DNA from: VFZS01 sp964353255
GTDB lineage: Bacteria > Acidobacteriota > Terriglobia > Bryobacterales > Bryobacteraceae
NCBI GenBank assembly: GCA_964353255.1
Contig: CAYGVJ010000064.1
Coordinates: 1 to 30,396, forward strand
DNA: 30,396 nt
Direction of reading: 5' to 3'
Numbering within the stretch: the first letter of the stretch is position 1; the number at the start of each line of letters is the position of its first letter. The notes beneath the pieces are model-generated. The model worked only from the letters and a program-made list of their open reading frames with translations. It did not search any database and was not told where the DNA came from. Below, piece by piece: positions 1 to 7,269 of the stretch. A program made the translations under genes and the position numbers.

Positions 1-14
1 CATTTCCAGTGGGC

Positions 15-36
15 GGACAGGCGAAACCGCCTGTCC
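15..36. terminator. Hairpin downstream of fliJ (terminator or dispersed repeat)
   Basis: A perfect 9-bp stem (GGACAGGCG / CGCCTGTCC) closes on an AAAC loop, 24 bases beyond the fliJ stop. No clear U-tract follows on the minus strand, so it may be a dispersed intergenic repeat that also ends the flagellar transcript. A related GGGACA...TGTCCC hairpin lies at 21971-21992. Confidence 0.45.
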
Positions 37-59
37 CACGAGGCCTTGAGCCGCCGGCT

Positions 60-497
60 TCAGTCCCCCCGCTGCCACCGTGCCAGGAAGCCTTCAGCGG
101 CCAGGACCTCGTATTCCTTGTCCAGCGCGCGCGACCATTCCGCCAGCCGCCGCTCCTTGACCTTTTCGAGCAGCCGTAAGTTCTGCTCGGCCTTGCGGAC
201 CTGCTCGCGTTGGGAGGCGATTCGCGCCGCGCAGTCGGCTTCCTGCCTGGCCAGACGCTCCCGCTCGGCAGTCACCCAGCGGCGGTGAGCATCGAGAGCC
301 TCGAGTTGCTGGGCCTCGATGACGGCCAGGGCCAGCACGGCGCGCTCGGAGTCGGCTTTGCCGGCCGCCAAGGCCTCTCGGCGCGCCCCAAGCGCTCGCA
401 GCTCGGCGAACAGGTCCTGGAGCTTGGCCTCTTCCAACTTCAGTTGCAGCGCGCGCCACTTCAGCACCGACTCCAGGCGGAACCGAAATCGTTTCAC
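60..497 (-). CDS. fliJ: Flagellar export chaperone/ATPase stalk protein FliJ
   Basis: This 145-residue protein begins MKRFRFRLESVLKWR, the typical FliJ opening. It continues as an almost uninterrupted, Ala/Glu/Arg/Leu-rich coiled coil with no obvious globular domain. FliJ is known as the cytoplasmic stalk that sits in the FliI hexamer and hands export substrates to FlhA. The gene starts 12 bases after the fliI stop and is the last gene of the flagellar run, with a hairpin just beyond it. Sequence conservation in this family is weak, so the call rests on the N-terminal motif, length, coiled coil and position after fliI. Confidence 0.88.
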   Translation of the reverse strand: MKRFRFRLESVLKWRALQLKLEEAKLQDLFAELRALGARREALAAGKADSERAVLALAVIEAQQLEALDAHRRWVTAERERLARQEADCAARIASQREQVRKAEQNLRLLEKVKERRLAEWSRALDKEYEVLAAEGFLARWQRGD

Positions 498-509
498 CGT
501 CGGCCTCGG

Positions 510-1835
510 CTACAGCAGCCCCGCCACGGCCTCCAGACGCGCCACGGTCTCCTGGAACGAGGACTTACCCGCGGCCTCTTGCTGGAGGAATTCGAGCAGT
601 TGCGGGCGGGCCCGGATGGCGGCGTCCAGGCGGGGATTGGCGCCCGAGACGTAAGCGCCGAGCTGGATGAGATCCTCGGACTGCTGGTAGGTGGCCAGCG
701 CCTCCCGCAGCTTGCGGGCCGCTTCCCACTGTTTTCGGTCGGAGACCTGCGGCGCCAGACGGCTGACCGAGTTCAAAACGTCGATGGCCGGGTAGTGCCC
801 GAGCGCCGCCAAGTGCCGCGACAACACGATGTGGCCGTCCAGCATGGCCCGCACCGCATCGGCAATCGGCTCGCTCATGTCGTCGCCCTCCACCAGGACG
901 GTGAAGAAGCCGGTGATCGAGCCCCGGCGGAAGTTCCCGGCCCGCTCGAAGACCCGCGGCAGGAGGTTGAACACCGACGGCGTGTAACCCTTCTGGCTGG
1001 GAGGTTCGCCGCTGGCCAGCCCGATCTCCCGCTGGGCCATAGCCAGCCGGGTGACGGAGTCCATGACCAGCAGCACGTCGGCGCCCTGGTCGCGGAAATA
1101 CTCGGCGATGGCCAGCGCCACCCAGCAGGCGCGGACGCGCAGCGGGGCGGGGCGGTCGGAAGTGGCCACCACCACCACGGATCGTTTCCTTCCCTCCGGC
1201 CCCAGCTCGTGGTCCAGGAAGGCGCGTACCTCCCGGTTGCGCTCGCCGATGAGGGCGACCACGCTCAGGTCGGCGAAGTTGTGCCGGGACAGGGCGCCCA
1301 GCAGGGTGCTCTTGCCCACCCCGCTGCCGCCGAAAATGCCCACCCGCTGTCCTTTGCCGCAGGACAGCAGGCTGTCGATGGCGCGAATTCCGGTGACCAG
1401 AGGCTGGACAATGTGCTCGCGTTCCAACGGTCCCGGGGGCGGCTGGTACAGCTGGTAAGCCGCGGTCGCCTCGATCGCCGGGCCCTCATCCATGGGCTTG
1501 CCGAAGCCGTCCAGCACCCGCCCCAGCAGTTGCGGCCCGACTTCCACGCGGGCGTCCTCCTTGCGCGCCACGATCAGGTCGCCCAACTGGAACCCGCTGG
1601 TTTCCTCGAACGGCATCGACAACAGGTGCCCCTCGCGAAACCCTACCACCTGGGTCCGGATGCGGCGGCCGTCGGCGCAGAGGACCTCGCAGAAGTCGCC
1701 CACCGCGGCGGCCGGTCCCTCGGATTCGATCAGCAGTCCCACCAGCTCGACCACCGTGCCCGTCCACCGGAAGGACTCACAACTTTCCAGCCCGTCCACG
1801 TAGGGTTGAAGATCCAGACGCTCGCTCAGGCTCAT
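510..1835 (-). CDS. fliI: Flagellum-specific type III export ATPase FliI
   Basis: The 441-residue product matches the usual FliI length. It has a Walker A motif GGSGVGKST at about residues 169-177, Walker B VLLVMDS at about 254-260, and the family block SGEPPSQKGYTPSVFNLLPR at about 275-294. It is the cytoplasmic F1-beta-like ATPase that energises entry of substrates to the flagellar export gate, together with FliH and FliJ. The frame stays open upstream, but the ATG at 1835 is chosen because it overlaps the fliH stop as ATGA and begins a normal FliI N-terminus (MSLSERLDLQPYV). The overlap implies translational coupling to fliH. Confidence 0.96.
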   Translation of the reverse strand: MSLSERLDLQPYVDGLESCESFRWTGTVVELVGLLIESEGPAAAVGDFCEVLCADGRRIRTQVVGFREGHLLSMPFEETSGFQLGDLIVARKEDARVEVGPQLLGRVLDGFGKPMDEGPAIEATAAYQLYQPPPGPLEREHIVQPLVTGIRAIDSLLSCGKGQRVGIFGGSGVGKSTLLGALSRHNFADLSVVALIGERNREVRAFLDHELGPEGRKRSVVVVATSDRPAPLRVRACWVALAIAEYFRDQGADVLLVMDSVTRLAMAQREIGLASGEPPSQKGYTPSVFNLLPRVFERAGNFRRGSITGFFTVLVEGDDMSEPIADAVRAMLDGHIVLSRHLAALGHYPAIDVLNSVSRLAPQVSDRKQWEAARKLREALATYQQSEDLIQLGAYVSGANPRLDAAIRARPQLLEFLQQEAAGKSSFQETVARLEAVAGLL

Positions 1836-2509
1836 GCTTTGGCCCTGTGCAGCCGGTCGGACAGGCCGCGCTGGATTTCCTGGAGCTGCGTTTCGATGGA
1901 GGCATCCAGGTTGCCGCGGGCGGTCTCGAAGATGACCGCGCCGCACTCCAGACGGGAGTCGGCGAGCACCTCGATCCTCTCCTGCCGCCCGAGTTGCTCG
2001 AAATGCTTTCTAACCATGTCCGCGTGGTCGGGATGGACCCGCAGACGGTGGGTCTCTCTGCCTTCCAGTCTCTGAAGGGCGGCCTTGACCACGCCCAGCA
2101 GGGCCTCCGGGTCGATGCTCAGCTCCCGATGCAGCAAGCGCCGGCTGATGGCCAGTGCCAGCTTGAGGACATCTTCTTCGGCCTCCCGCCGGAGGCGCCG
2201 CCGCTGGTTGATGACCTCCTCGACGGCGTGCCCCAGGCGCTCCAGCACCGGCTCGAGAGCCGCCCGGGCCTCCTCGGCGCCCAGGGCGCGTCCCTGGCGC
2301 AAGCCGGCCTCATGGGCGTCTCGCTCGCGATGCCGCGCCTCCTGCTCCAGAGCCGCCAGCCGCGCCTGGAGCTGGCCCGCGCCGGCCGGGGAGAGCGGTC
2401 CCGGCTGATCCCCTTCCAACGCCAGGACGCTCCCCGGCGGTCCCACCGCCCGCCAGGGCATGGGCTGGACCTGCTCGGCAGCAGGCCCGGCCAGAACTCT
2501 AGACAACAT
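1832..2509 (-). CDS. fliH: Flagellar assembly protein FliH (export ATPase regulator)
   Basis: The 225-residue protein has a variable Pro/Ala-rich N-terminus, a charged helical middle (about residues 45-110) and a C-terminal domain containing LALAISRRLLHREL and the stretch VHPDHADMVRKHF, typical of FliH/YscL stators. FliH holds FliI at the C-ring and restrains its ATPase. It overlaps the 3' end of fliG by 11 bases and the fliI start by four, placing it between its two known partners. FliH sequences vary widely; position and C-terminal motifs carry the call. Confidence 0.9.
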   Translation of the reverse strand: MLSRVLAGPAAEQVQPMPWRAVGPPGSVLALEGDQPGPLSPAGAGQLQARLAALEQEARHRERDAHEAGLRQGRALGAEEARAALEPVLERLGHAVEEVINQRRRLRREAEEDVLKLALAISRRLLHRELSIDPEALLGVVKAALQRLEGRETHRLRVHPDHADMVRKHFEQLGRQERIEVLADSRLECGAVIFETARGNLDASIETQLQEIQRGLSDRLHRAKA

Positions 2510-3524
2510 ACTGCTCTCCCACCGTGCCCCTCAGGTTGAGCAGGCCCTCGCCCTCCAGTTGACGGACCACGGCGATGATCTGCTGTTGCGCCGCTTCCAC
2601 CTCTCTGATCTTGGTCGGCCCCAGCGCTTCCATGTCCTCCTGCAACATCTCGGCCCCGCGCTGGGACATGCACGTCAGGAAGTGCTTCTTCAGCTCCTCG
2701 CTGGTTCCCTTCAGCGCCACCGTCAGGAGTTTGCGGTCAATACGCGAGAGCACCTCCTTGATCCCGTTCTGGTCGATCAGCAGCAAGTCCTCGAAGACGA
2801 ACATCAGGTGGCGGACGGTCTCCGCCAGACCTGCGGCTTGCTGCTCGATCTTGTCCAGGATCTCTTTGCTGGTGGTGGAGTCCATGCGGTTGAACATCTC
2901 GGCCACGGCCCGCACGCCGCCGTACGACTCGCGGCTGAATTCTCCCAGCGCCCTCAGCTTCTGCCCGATGATACCGGCGACCTTGCTGATGATGTCCGGG
3001 GAGATCTGGTCGAGGCTGGCCATGCGCAGGGCGACGTCGGCGCGTATCTCAGGGGGCAGAGAAAACAGCAAAGCGGCGGCCTGGGAGGGGTTCAGGTGGG
3101 ACAGGATGAGAGCCACCATCTGGGGGTGCTCGCTGTGGATGAACTTGGCCAGTTGCTGGGGGTCGGCCTTCTGGAGGGCGTCGAAGCCGGCAATCTCGGT
3201 GCCCAGGGCCTTCACCACCCGGTCCAGCAGCTTCTTGGCCGGCTCCGGCCCGAAGGCGTTCACCAGGAGCTTGCGCGCGTAGTCGAGGCCGCCCTTGTGC
3301 ACGTACTCGTGCGCCAGCGACATCTGGTAGAACTCTTCCAGTATGCTCTCGGCCTGCTCGCTGGTGATGGCGCTGAGCCGCGCCACTTCGCGGCTGACCA
3401 CCTGGACTTCCTCCTCATCCAACTGTTTGAGCACCTCGGCGCTGACCTGGTCGCCCAGCATGACCAGCAGAATGGCGGCCTTCTGGATACCCGGACTCAG
3501 CGCGGCGCCGACGTTGACAATCAC
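2499..3524 (-). CDS. fliG: Flagellar motor switch protein FliG
   Basis: The 341-residue length is standard for FliG. The start is a GTG at 3524, preceded by AGGAG at a nine-base spacing. The EHPQ motif of the middle domain is at about residues 132-135. The C-terminal torque domain contains MFVFEDLLLID and the charged helix KEVLSRIDRKLL, which meets the stator. FliG forms the upper C-ring, bound to the FliF C-terminus, and transmits torque and switching. It lies 56 bases after fliF; that gap holds a 14-bp direct repeat. Its 3' end overlaps fliH. Confidence 0.97.
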   Translation of the reverse strand: MIVNVGAALSPGIQKAAILLVMLGDQVSAEVLKQLDEEEVQVVSREVARLSAITSEQAESILEEFYQMSLAHEYVHKGGLDYARKLLVNAFGPEPAKKLLDRVVKALGTEIAGFDALQKADPQQLAKFIHSEHPQMVALILSHLNPSQAAALLFSLPPEIRADVALRMASLDQISPDIISKVAGIIGQKLRALGEFSRESYGGVRAVAEMFNRMDSTTSKEILDKIEQQAAGLAETVRHLMFVFEDLLLIDQNGIKEVLSRIDRKLLTVALKGTSEELKKHFLTCMSQRGAEMLQEDMEALGPTKIREVEAAQQQIIAVVRQLEGEGLLNLRGTVGEQYVV

Positions 3525-3541
3525 GGAGCGCGGCTCCTATC

Positions 3542-3569
3542 TTCTGACTCCTGACTTCTGAATCCTGAC
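3542..3569. repeat. Two 14-bp direct repeats between fliF and fliG
   Basis: Two consecutive 14-mers, TTCTGACTCCTGAC and TTCTGAATCCTGAC, differ at one base and are followed by a partial third unit. They fill most of the 56-bp gap between fliF and fliG, just upstream of the fliG ribosome-binding site on the minus strand. On that strand they read as GTCAGGA-type units, a form of short intergenic repeat I associate with Acidobacteriota; that association is from memory, not computed. Confidence 0.8.
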
Positions 3570-3580
3570 TTCTTCTTTTC

Positions 3581-5284
3581 TCATCTCTCCCGCTCTCGCA
3601 GCCACGCTCTGAGCACCTGGGCCGTGGCGAGCGGGTCCTTGCGGCTTATCTCGACCAAGTGCTTGGTGAGCACCTCGGCTTTCTTGGTGGTTGCCGGGGG
3701 CGGCCTGAGGGTGCTGAGCGCTTCGGCCGTCTGCCGGTCACGTTGAGCGGCCACCTCGGCCAGCTTGACCGTTAGTTCCTGCTCGGCCTGTTTGGAGAGG
3801 TCGCCCGGTTCGAGCGCCCCTGCCGCCGCCCTGCCCGCCAGAGCGCCGGGCAGCGTCACTCGCGCCCGCCGCCGGCGTCTGCGCCAGATCAACAGGAAGG
3901 CCAGCACCAGCAGCGCTCCGCCGCCCGCCGCGGCCAGCACCAGCGGGCCGCTCTGGCGGCGGATCTGCTCCAGCCAGGCAGGCAGGACGAAAGTCGGCGC
4001 GGGCGCGGGCGGCGGGGCGGGTGGGCCGGGCGGCGCGAGGTTCAAAGTCGTCTCGAAGGGCAAGGCTTCCACAATGAGCTGGTCGCCGCGGTCCGCCGCC
4101 AGGCCGATGGCGGCGGCGGCCAACTCGCGGATGGTCTTGAGCCTCTCCGGCGTGGGCGGCTCCAGGATCCGCTTGGCAGCCGCCCCCGTCCCTTCCCAGC
4201 GCAGGTTGTGATCGACCAGGATGGCCGCGGAGACACGCTTGACGATGCCCTGCGGGAGGCGCACCCGGCGCACCGTCCGGCTGCTTTGGTAGGTTATGTT
4301 CTCCGTTCGGCGGGTCATCCCCACCCCGCCGGTCCCGGGCCGGGAAACCGGGCGCGGAAGGTTGGAGGCCGTGCCGGGAACCCCGGAAGCGGCGTTCAGG
4401 CCGCTCAAATCCTCCGTCTTCTGCGAACTGGCCATCACCGAGCGGTTGGGGTCAAAAGTCTCCTCGCTCTGCTCGCCACCCGAGAAATCGCACTCCACGG
4501 AAACCCCGGCGCGGAACTTCTCCGGGCCGAGCAGCGGCTCGAGCGTGGCGTTGATCTTGGCCAGCAGGTCTTTTTCAATCTGCTGGCGGAAATCCAGCGT
4601 GGCTTGGGAAGACTGCTCCCCGTCGAGCGAATCGGAGCGACGCGGCCGGTTCAGCAGGTTCCCGTTCATGTCCACTACCGAGACCGCCTCCGGTTGCAAG
4701 CCCTCGACGGCGCTGGCCACCAGGTACGCCACCGCCTGCACTTTGGGCGGCGCCAACCGAGCGCCGGGCCTCAGACGCACCATGACGCTGGCCTTAGCGG
4801 GCTGGCGAGCTTCCAGGAAGATCGAGTCTTTCCCAAACGTCACGTGCACGCGGGCGTGCTGGACCTCCGACAGGGACATGACCGAGCGCTCCAGCTCGCC
4901 TTCCAGAGCCCGGCGGTAGTTGATCTGTTCGGCGAAGTCGGTGATGCCGAAGTTGGTCTTGTCGAACAGCTCGAAGCCCACCCGCCCGCTGCGCGGCAGG
5001 CCAGAGGCCGCCATCTGGAGGCGCGTTTCGGCCACCCTTTCCGACGGCACCAGCACCGAGGCCCCGCCGTCCCCCACGCGGTAGTCGGCCCCCGCCTCCC
5101 GAAGCTTCTGGACCACGCCGCCGGCGTCCTCCGGGCTCAGCCCGGTGTACAGGGGGCGGTAATCCCGCTCGCGCTCCCAGCGCGTGATCAGGGCCACGGA
5201 TCCCGCCACCAGCGCCGCGGCCAGCACGATTGTGATCTGCTGCCGCAGGCTCAGGCTCGCCAGCAGCTTCTTTAGTTGGTTCAT
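3581..5284 (-). CDS. fliF: Flagellar MS-ring protein FliF
   Basis: The 567-residue protein has one membrane helix near residues 19-34 (IVLAAALVAGSVALI) and a second near 448-467. Between them is the large periplasmic ring-building part, with the family block RALEGELERSV...ARVHV. The roughly 100-residue cytoplasmic tail ends in VEISRKDPLATAQVLRAWL, the FliG-binding region. FliF is the inner-membrane base on which the flagellum is built. The segment between the second periplasmic domain and the membrane helix is Pro-rich (PPGPPAPPPAPAP), a common linker. It follows fliE after 52 bases. Confidence 0.97.
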   Translation of the reverse strand: MNQLKKLLASLSLRQQITIVLAAALVAGSVALITRWERERDYRPLYTGLSPEDAGGVVQKLREAGADYRVGDGGASVLVPSERVAETRLQMAASGLPRSGRVGFELFDKTNFGITDFAEQINYRRALEGELERSVMSLSEVQHARVHVTFGKDSIFLEARQPAKASVMVRLRPGARLAPPKVQAVAYLVASAVEGLQPEAVSVVDMNGNLLNRPRRSDSLDGEQSSQATLDFRQQIEKDLLAKINATLEPLLGPEKFRAGVSVECDFSGGEQSEETFDPNRSVMASSQKTEDLSGLNAASGVPGTASNLPRPVSRPGTGGVGMTRRTENITYQSSRTVRRVRLPQGIVKRVSAAILVDHNLRWEGTGAAAKRILEPPTPERLKTIRELAAAAIGLAADRGDQLIVEALPFETTLNLAPPGPPAPPPAPAPTFVLPAWLEQIRRQSGPLVLAAAGGGALLVLAFLLIWRRRRRRARVTLPGALAGRAAAGALEPGDLSKQAEQELTVKLAEVAAQRDRQTAEALSTLRPPPATTKKAEVLTKHLVEISRKDPLATAQVLRAWLRERER

Positions 5285-5336
5285 CGAGTCGGTCTGCCCG
5301 GTTTCTTATCCTGCCTGCCAACGTGCCGCGCCGCGC

Positions 5337-5642
5337 TCACATCTGCATGCGCATGATCTCCTGATAGGCCTGGACCACCTTGTTGCGGACCTGCAAGAAC
5401 AGCTCGAAAGCCAGTTCGGCCTGCTGGGTGGCCAGGATCGTCTGGTGCAACTCCTCGCCCTGGCCGACGAGCTGCGCCTCGACGCTCTTATCGGCACTCT
5501 GACGGTAATCTTCGACTTGGCGAATGGTCTCCTGGAGCACGCGCTCAAAGCCGCCCGAGCGCCGGCGCTCGCCCAAGGCTTCGATCACTAGCGGTATCCG
5601 GTCCGCTCCGACAGGCGTTATGGGAGACGACACGGCGGGCAC
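5337..5642 (-). CDS. fliE: Flagellar hook-basal body protein FliE
   Basis: The product is 101 residues, the normal FliE size. It has a variable N-terminus and the conserved C-terminal half, including ELAFELFLQVRNKVVQAYQEIMRM, which is split here as ELAFELFLQVRNK and VVQAYQEIMRM. FliE joins the MS ring to the proximal rod and is an early export substrate. It sits five bases after flgC and upstream of fliF, the usual flgBC-fliEFG order. Confidence 0.95.
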   Translation of the reverse strand: MPAVSSPITPVGADRIPLVIEALGERRRSGGFERVLQETIRQVEDYRQSADKSVEAQLVGQGEELHQTILATQQAELAFELFLQVRNKVVQAYQEIMRMQM

Positions 5643-5647
5643 TCCCG

Positions 5648-6079
5648 TCAGCGCAGCAGCTCGATCGAGCGCTGGATCATGTCCTTGACCGCCGAGATAG
5701 CCGCCACGTTGGCCTGATAGCCGCGCGCCGCCGATATCAAGTCAATCATGTCCTCGGCCGGGTTGATGCGCGGGTAGGCCACGTATCCATCCGCGTCCGC
5801 GTCGGGATGTCCGGGCTGGTAGCGTCTCTCCGGCTCGCGGGTGTCCTCGAAAATCTCGGCCACGGACACGCCGGTTTCCGAGGCGCTCAACGCTGTCTCA
5901 AACACGCCGGTGAACGGGACCGGCTCGCTCGAGAAAACCACGTCCTTGCGCCGGTAGGGTCCCCCCTCGGGCGTGCGCGTGGTCTCGGCGTTGGCCAGGT
6001 TCTCGACCAGCAGGGCGGCCCGGGTGCGTTGCGCCGCCATGCCCGAGGCGCTCACCGACAACACGGAGAACAGGCTCAT
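5648..6079 (-). CDS. flgC: Flagellar proximal rod protein FlgC
   Basis: The 143-residue protein opens with the rod-protein helix SVSASGMAAQRTR and has LANAETTRTPEGGPYRRK, the FlgC signature, at about residues 28-45. It ends in an ISAARGYQANVAAI helix typical of the D0 domain of axial proteins. It polymerises in the periplasmic rod with FlgB, FlgF and FlgG. The ATG overlaps the flgB stop codon by one base (TAATG), so translation is probably coupled. Confidence 0.97.
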   Translation of the reverse strand: MSLFSVLSVSASGMAAQRTRAALLVENLANAETTRTPEGGPYRRKDVVFSSEPVPFTGVFETALSASETGVSVAEIFEDTREPERRYQPGHPDADADGYVAYPRINPAEDMIDLISAARGYQANVAAISAVKDMIQRSIELLR

Positions 6080-6414
6080 TAGCTCCTTCCCTCCTGGATG
6101 GCAGAGCGAACCATGCGGATCTGCGCCCGCAGCAGGTTGGAAGCCAGGCTGAAACGCAGGGCGTTTTCGGCCAGCAGGCGGGCCTCGCGGTCCAGGTTGA
6201 CATTGTTGCCGTCGTTGTGGACTTCCAGGCCCGCCACCTGGACCACGTGGGGCGCGCCGCCCGGGATCAGGCTGCGTAACTCGGCCTGGAAGTCCAGATC
6301 CTGCGTCTTGTAGCCGGGCGTGTCGGCATTGGCGATATTGGACGCCACCAGCCGCTGCCGGGCGCTGAGCACGTCCATGTAGCGTTCCAGGCTGCGGGCC
6401 ACAGGATCCAGCAT
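6079..6414 (-). CDS. flgB: Flagellar proximal rod protein FlgB
   Basis: The frame is open well upstream, but the ATG at 6414 gives a 111-residue product with a standard FlgB N-terminus: MLDPVARSLERYMDVL, then SNIANADTPGYKTQDLDF at about residues 25-42. The upstream extension is Pro/Arg-rich and unlike a rod protein. FlgB is a proximal rod subunit, and this is the promoter-proximal gene of the flagellar run. The 131 bases upstream hold hairpin repeats, and I saw no convincing sigma-28 or sigma-54 promoter there. Confidence 0.94.
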   Translation of the reverse strand: MLDPVARSLERYMDVLSARQRLVASNIANADTPGYKTQDLDFQAELRSLIPGGAPHVVQVAGLEVHNDGNNVNLDREARLLAENALRFSLASNLLRAQIRMVRSAIQEGRS

Positions 6415-6506
6415 GGCAACCTGCCGGGATGCACGTTTCCTACCAGGCGGCAAGGCGCTGAAACTCCAGGTGCTAGCTGCCGGCGCGACGCCAAAAACCT
6501 GACCTT

Positions 6507-6555
6507 TGCCAGAAAGCTGGCAGGTGCGGTTGCGTCCCGGCGGCTTCAAGCCGCC
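6507..6555. repeat. Two hairpins at the end of the SprA-like gene
   Basis: Two inverted repeats lie in the gap before flgB. TGCCAG-AAAG-CTGGCA is at 6507-6522. GGCGGCTT-C-AAGCCGCC is at 6539-6555 and overlaps the stop codon of the upstream gene. They could end the upstream transcript or stabilise the flagellar mRNA 5' end. They look like small dispersed palindromes rather than a classical U-tract terminator. Confidence 0.5.
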
Positions 6556-7175
6556 AGCGAGAACAGGCTGCCCGGGGGCTGGACATCCGGGAGGCCGTAC
6601 GCCGTTCGGAGGAGTTGCTCCTGCCGTTGCTGATCGAGTTCCTGCCGCGCGGCCTGCTCCATGCGCGCGGCGGCGGCGGCTACCATGCGGTCCTGGGTGG
6701 AGGGGTCGGCGGGGGCGTTGGCGGCGGCCTGAATCACGCGGGCTTTCTCGATAGTGGCCTCCGGGTCGCCCTGCACCGGGGAGCAATCCAGCGCGACCTC
6801 CCCGGCGACCGCGTACAGGTTGCCATCCGGACCTCTCACATAGCTGTAAGAAGGGCCGCCCTTAGCGTAGGGTCCGGCGGCAGCCAGGTGGGCCTGCTCG
6901 TGGGCGCGCACGTGCCGGTCTATGACCGCCAGCTTGGCAACCTGCGCCAGTTCCACGCTGCTGAGGCCGGCTGGGGCCTCCTGGGCGGCGCCAGGCGCCG
7001 TGCGACGAGCGGCATCAGCCCGAGCCGTCTGCGGAGACTGGGCGTACTCCTGCGCGTCTGCCCCGCGAGCCACCGCCTGGATGCCCTCGACCATGGCGTC
7101 CCTGTTCCTGCTTATCGGCCGCGCCGGGGCCGGCGCCACCCTGGCTTGGCGCCGGGCGTGGTAGATTAAAGGCAT
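6546..7175 (-). CDS. SprA-related putative metallopeptidase
   Basis: The 209-residue protein contains VIDRHVRAHEQAHLAAAG at about residues 84-101. It holds an HExxH zinc-peptidase motif (HEQAH, residues 92-96) in the arrangement of the SprA-related putative metalloprotease family. Downstream come the conserved SYSYVRGPDGNLYAVAGEV segment and a helical, Ala/Gln-rich tail with DRMVAAAAARMEQAAR. There is no signal peptide, so it may be cytoplasmic or exported by a non-Sec route. Substrate and role are unknown. It is on the same strand as, and 131 bases upstream of, flgB, so a link with flagella is possible but unproven. Confidence 0.8.
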   Translation of the reverse strand: MPLIYHARRQARVAPAPARPISRNRDAMVEGIQAVARGADAQEYAQSPQTARADAARRTAPGAAQEAPAGLSSVELAQVAKLAVIDRHVRAHEQAHLAAAGPYAKGGPSYSYVRGPDGNLYAVAGEVALDCSPVQGDPEATIEKARVIQAAANAPADPSTQDRMVAAAAARMEQAARQELDQQRQEQLLRTAYGLPDVQPPGSLFSLAA

Positions 7176-7252
7176 GGACCGGGTTCCCGCCAGCTCCAGA
7201 CCCGGGTTGTTCGGCGGCGACTAGTTCGCGCCCTGTCTCCGAGAAGTATTGC

Positions 7253-7263
7253 AGGGGGGAGGG
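7253..7263 (+). promoter_or_regulatory. Strong ribosome-binding site that fixes the aminotransferase start
   Basis: A purine run GGGGGGAGGGA ends seven bases before the ATG at 7270. It favours this start over the in-frame upstream codon at 7249, which would place the Shine-Dalgarno run inside the gene. Confidence 0.6.
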
Positions 7264-7269
7264 AGTGTC

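Noticed and set aside
210..2075. A long plus-strand open frame opposite fliJ, fliI and fliH
   Set aside because: The flagellar genes on the minus strand are unmistakable, and this frame has shadow-type composition.
6415..6545. A sigma-28 or sigma-54 promoter upstream of flgB
   Set aside because: No pair of elements with the right sequence and spacing was found; only hairpins are evident.
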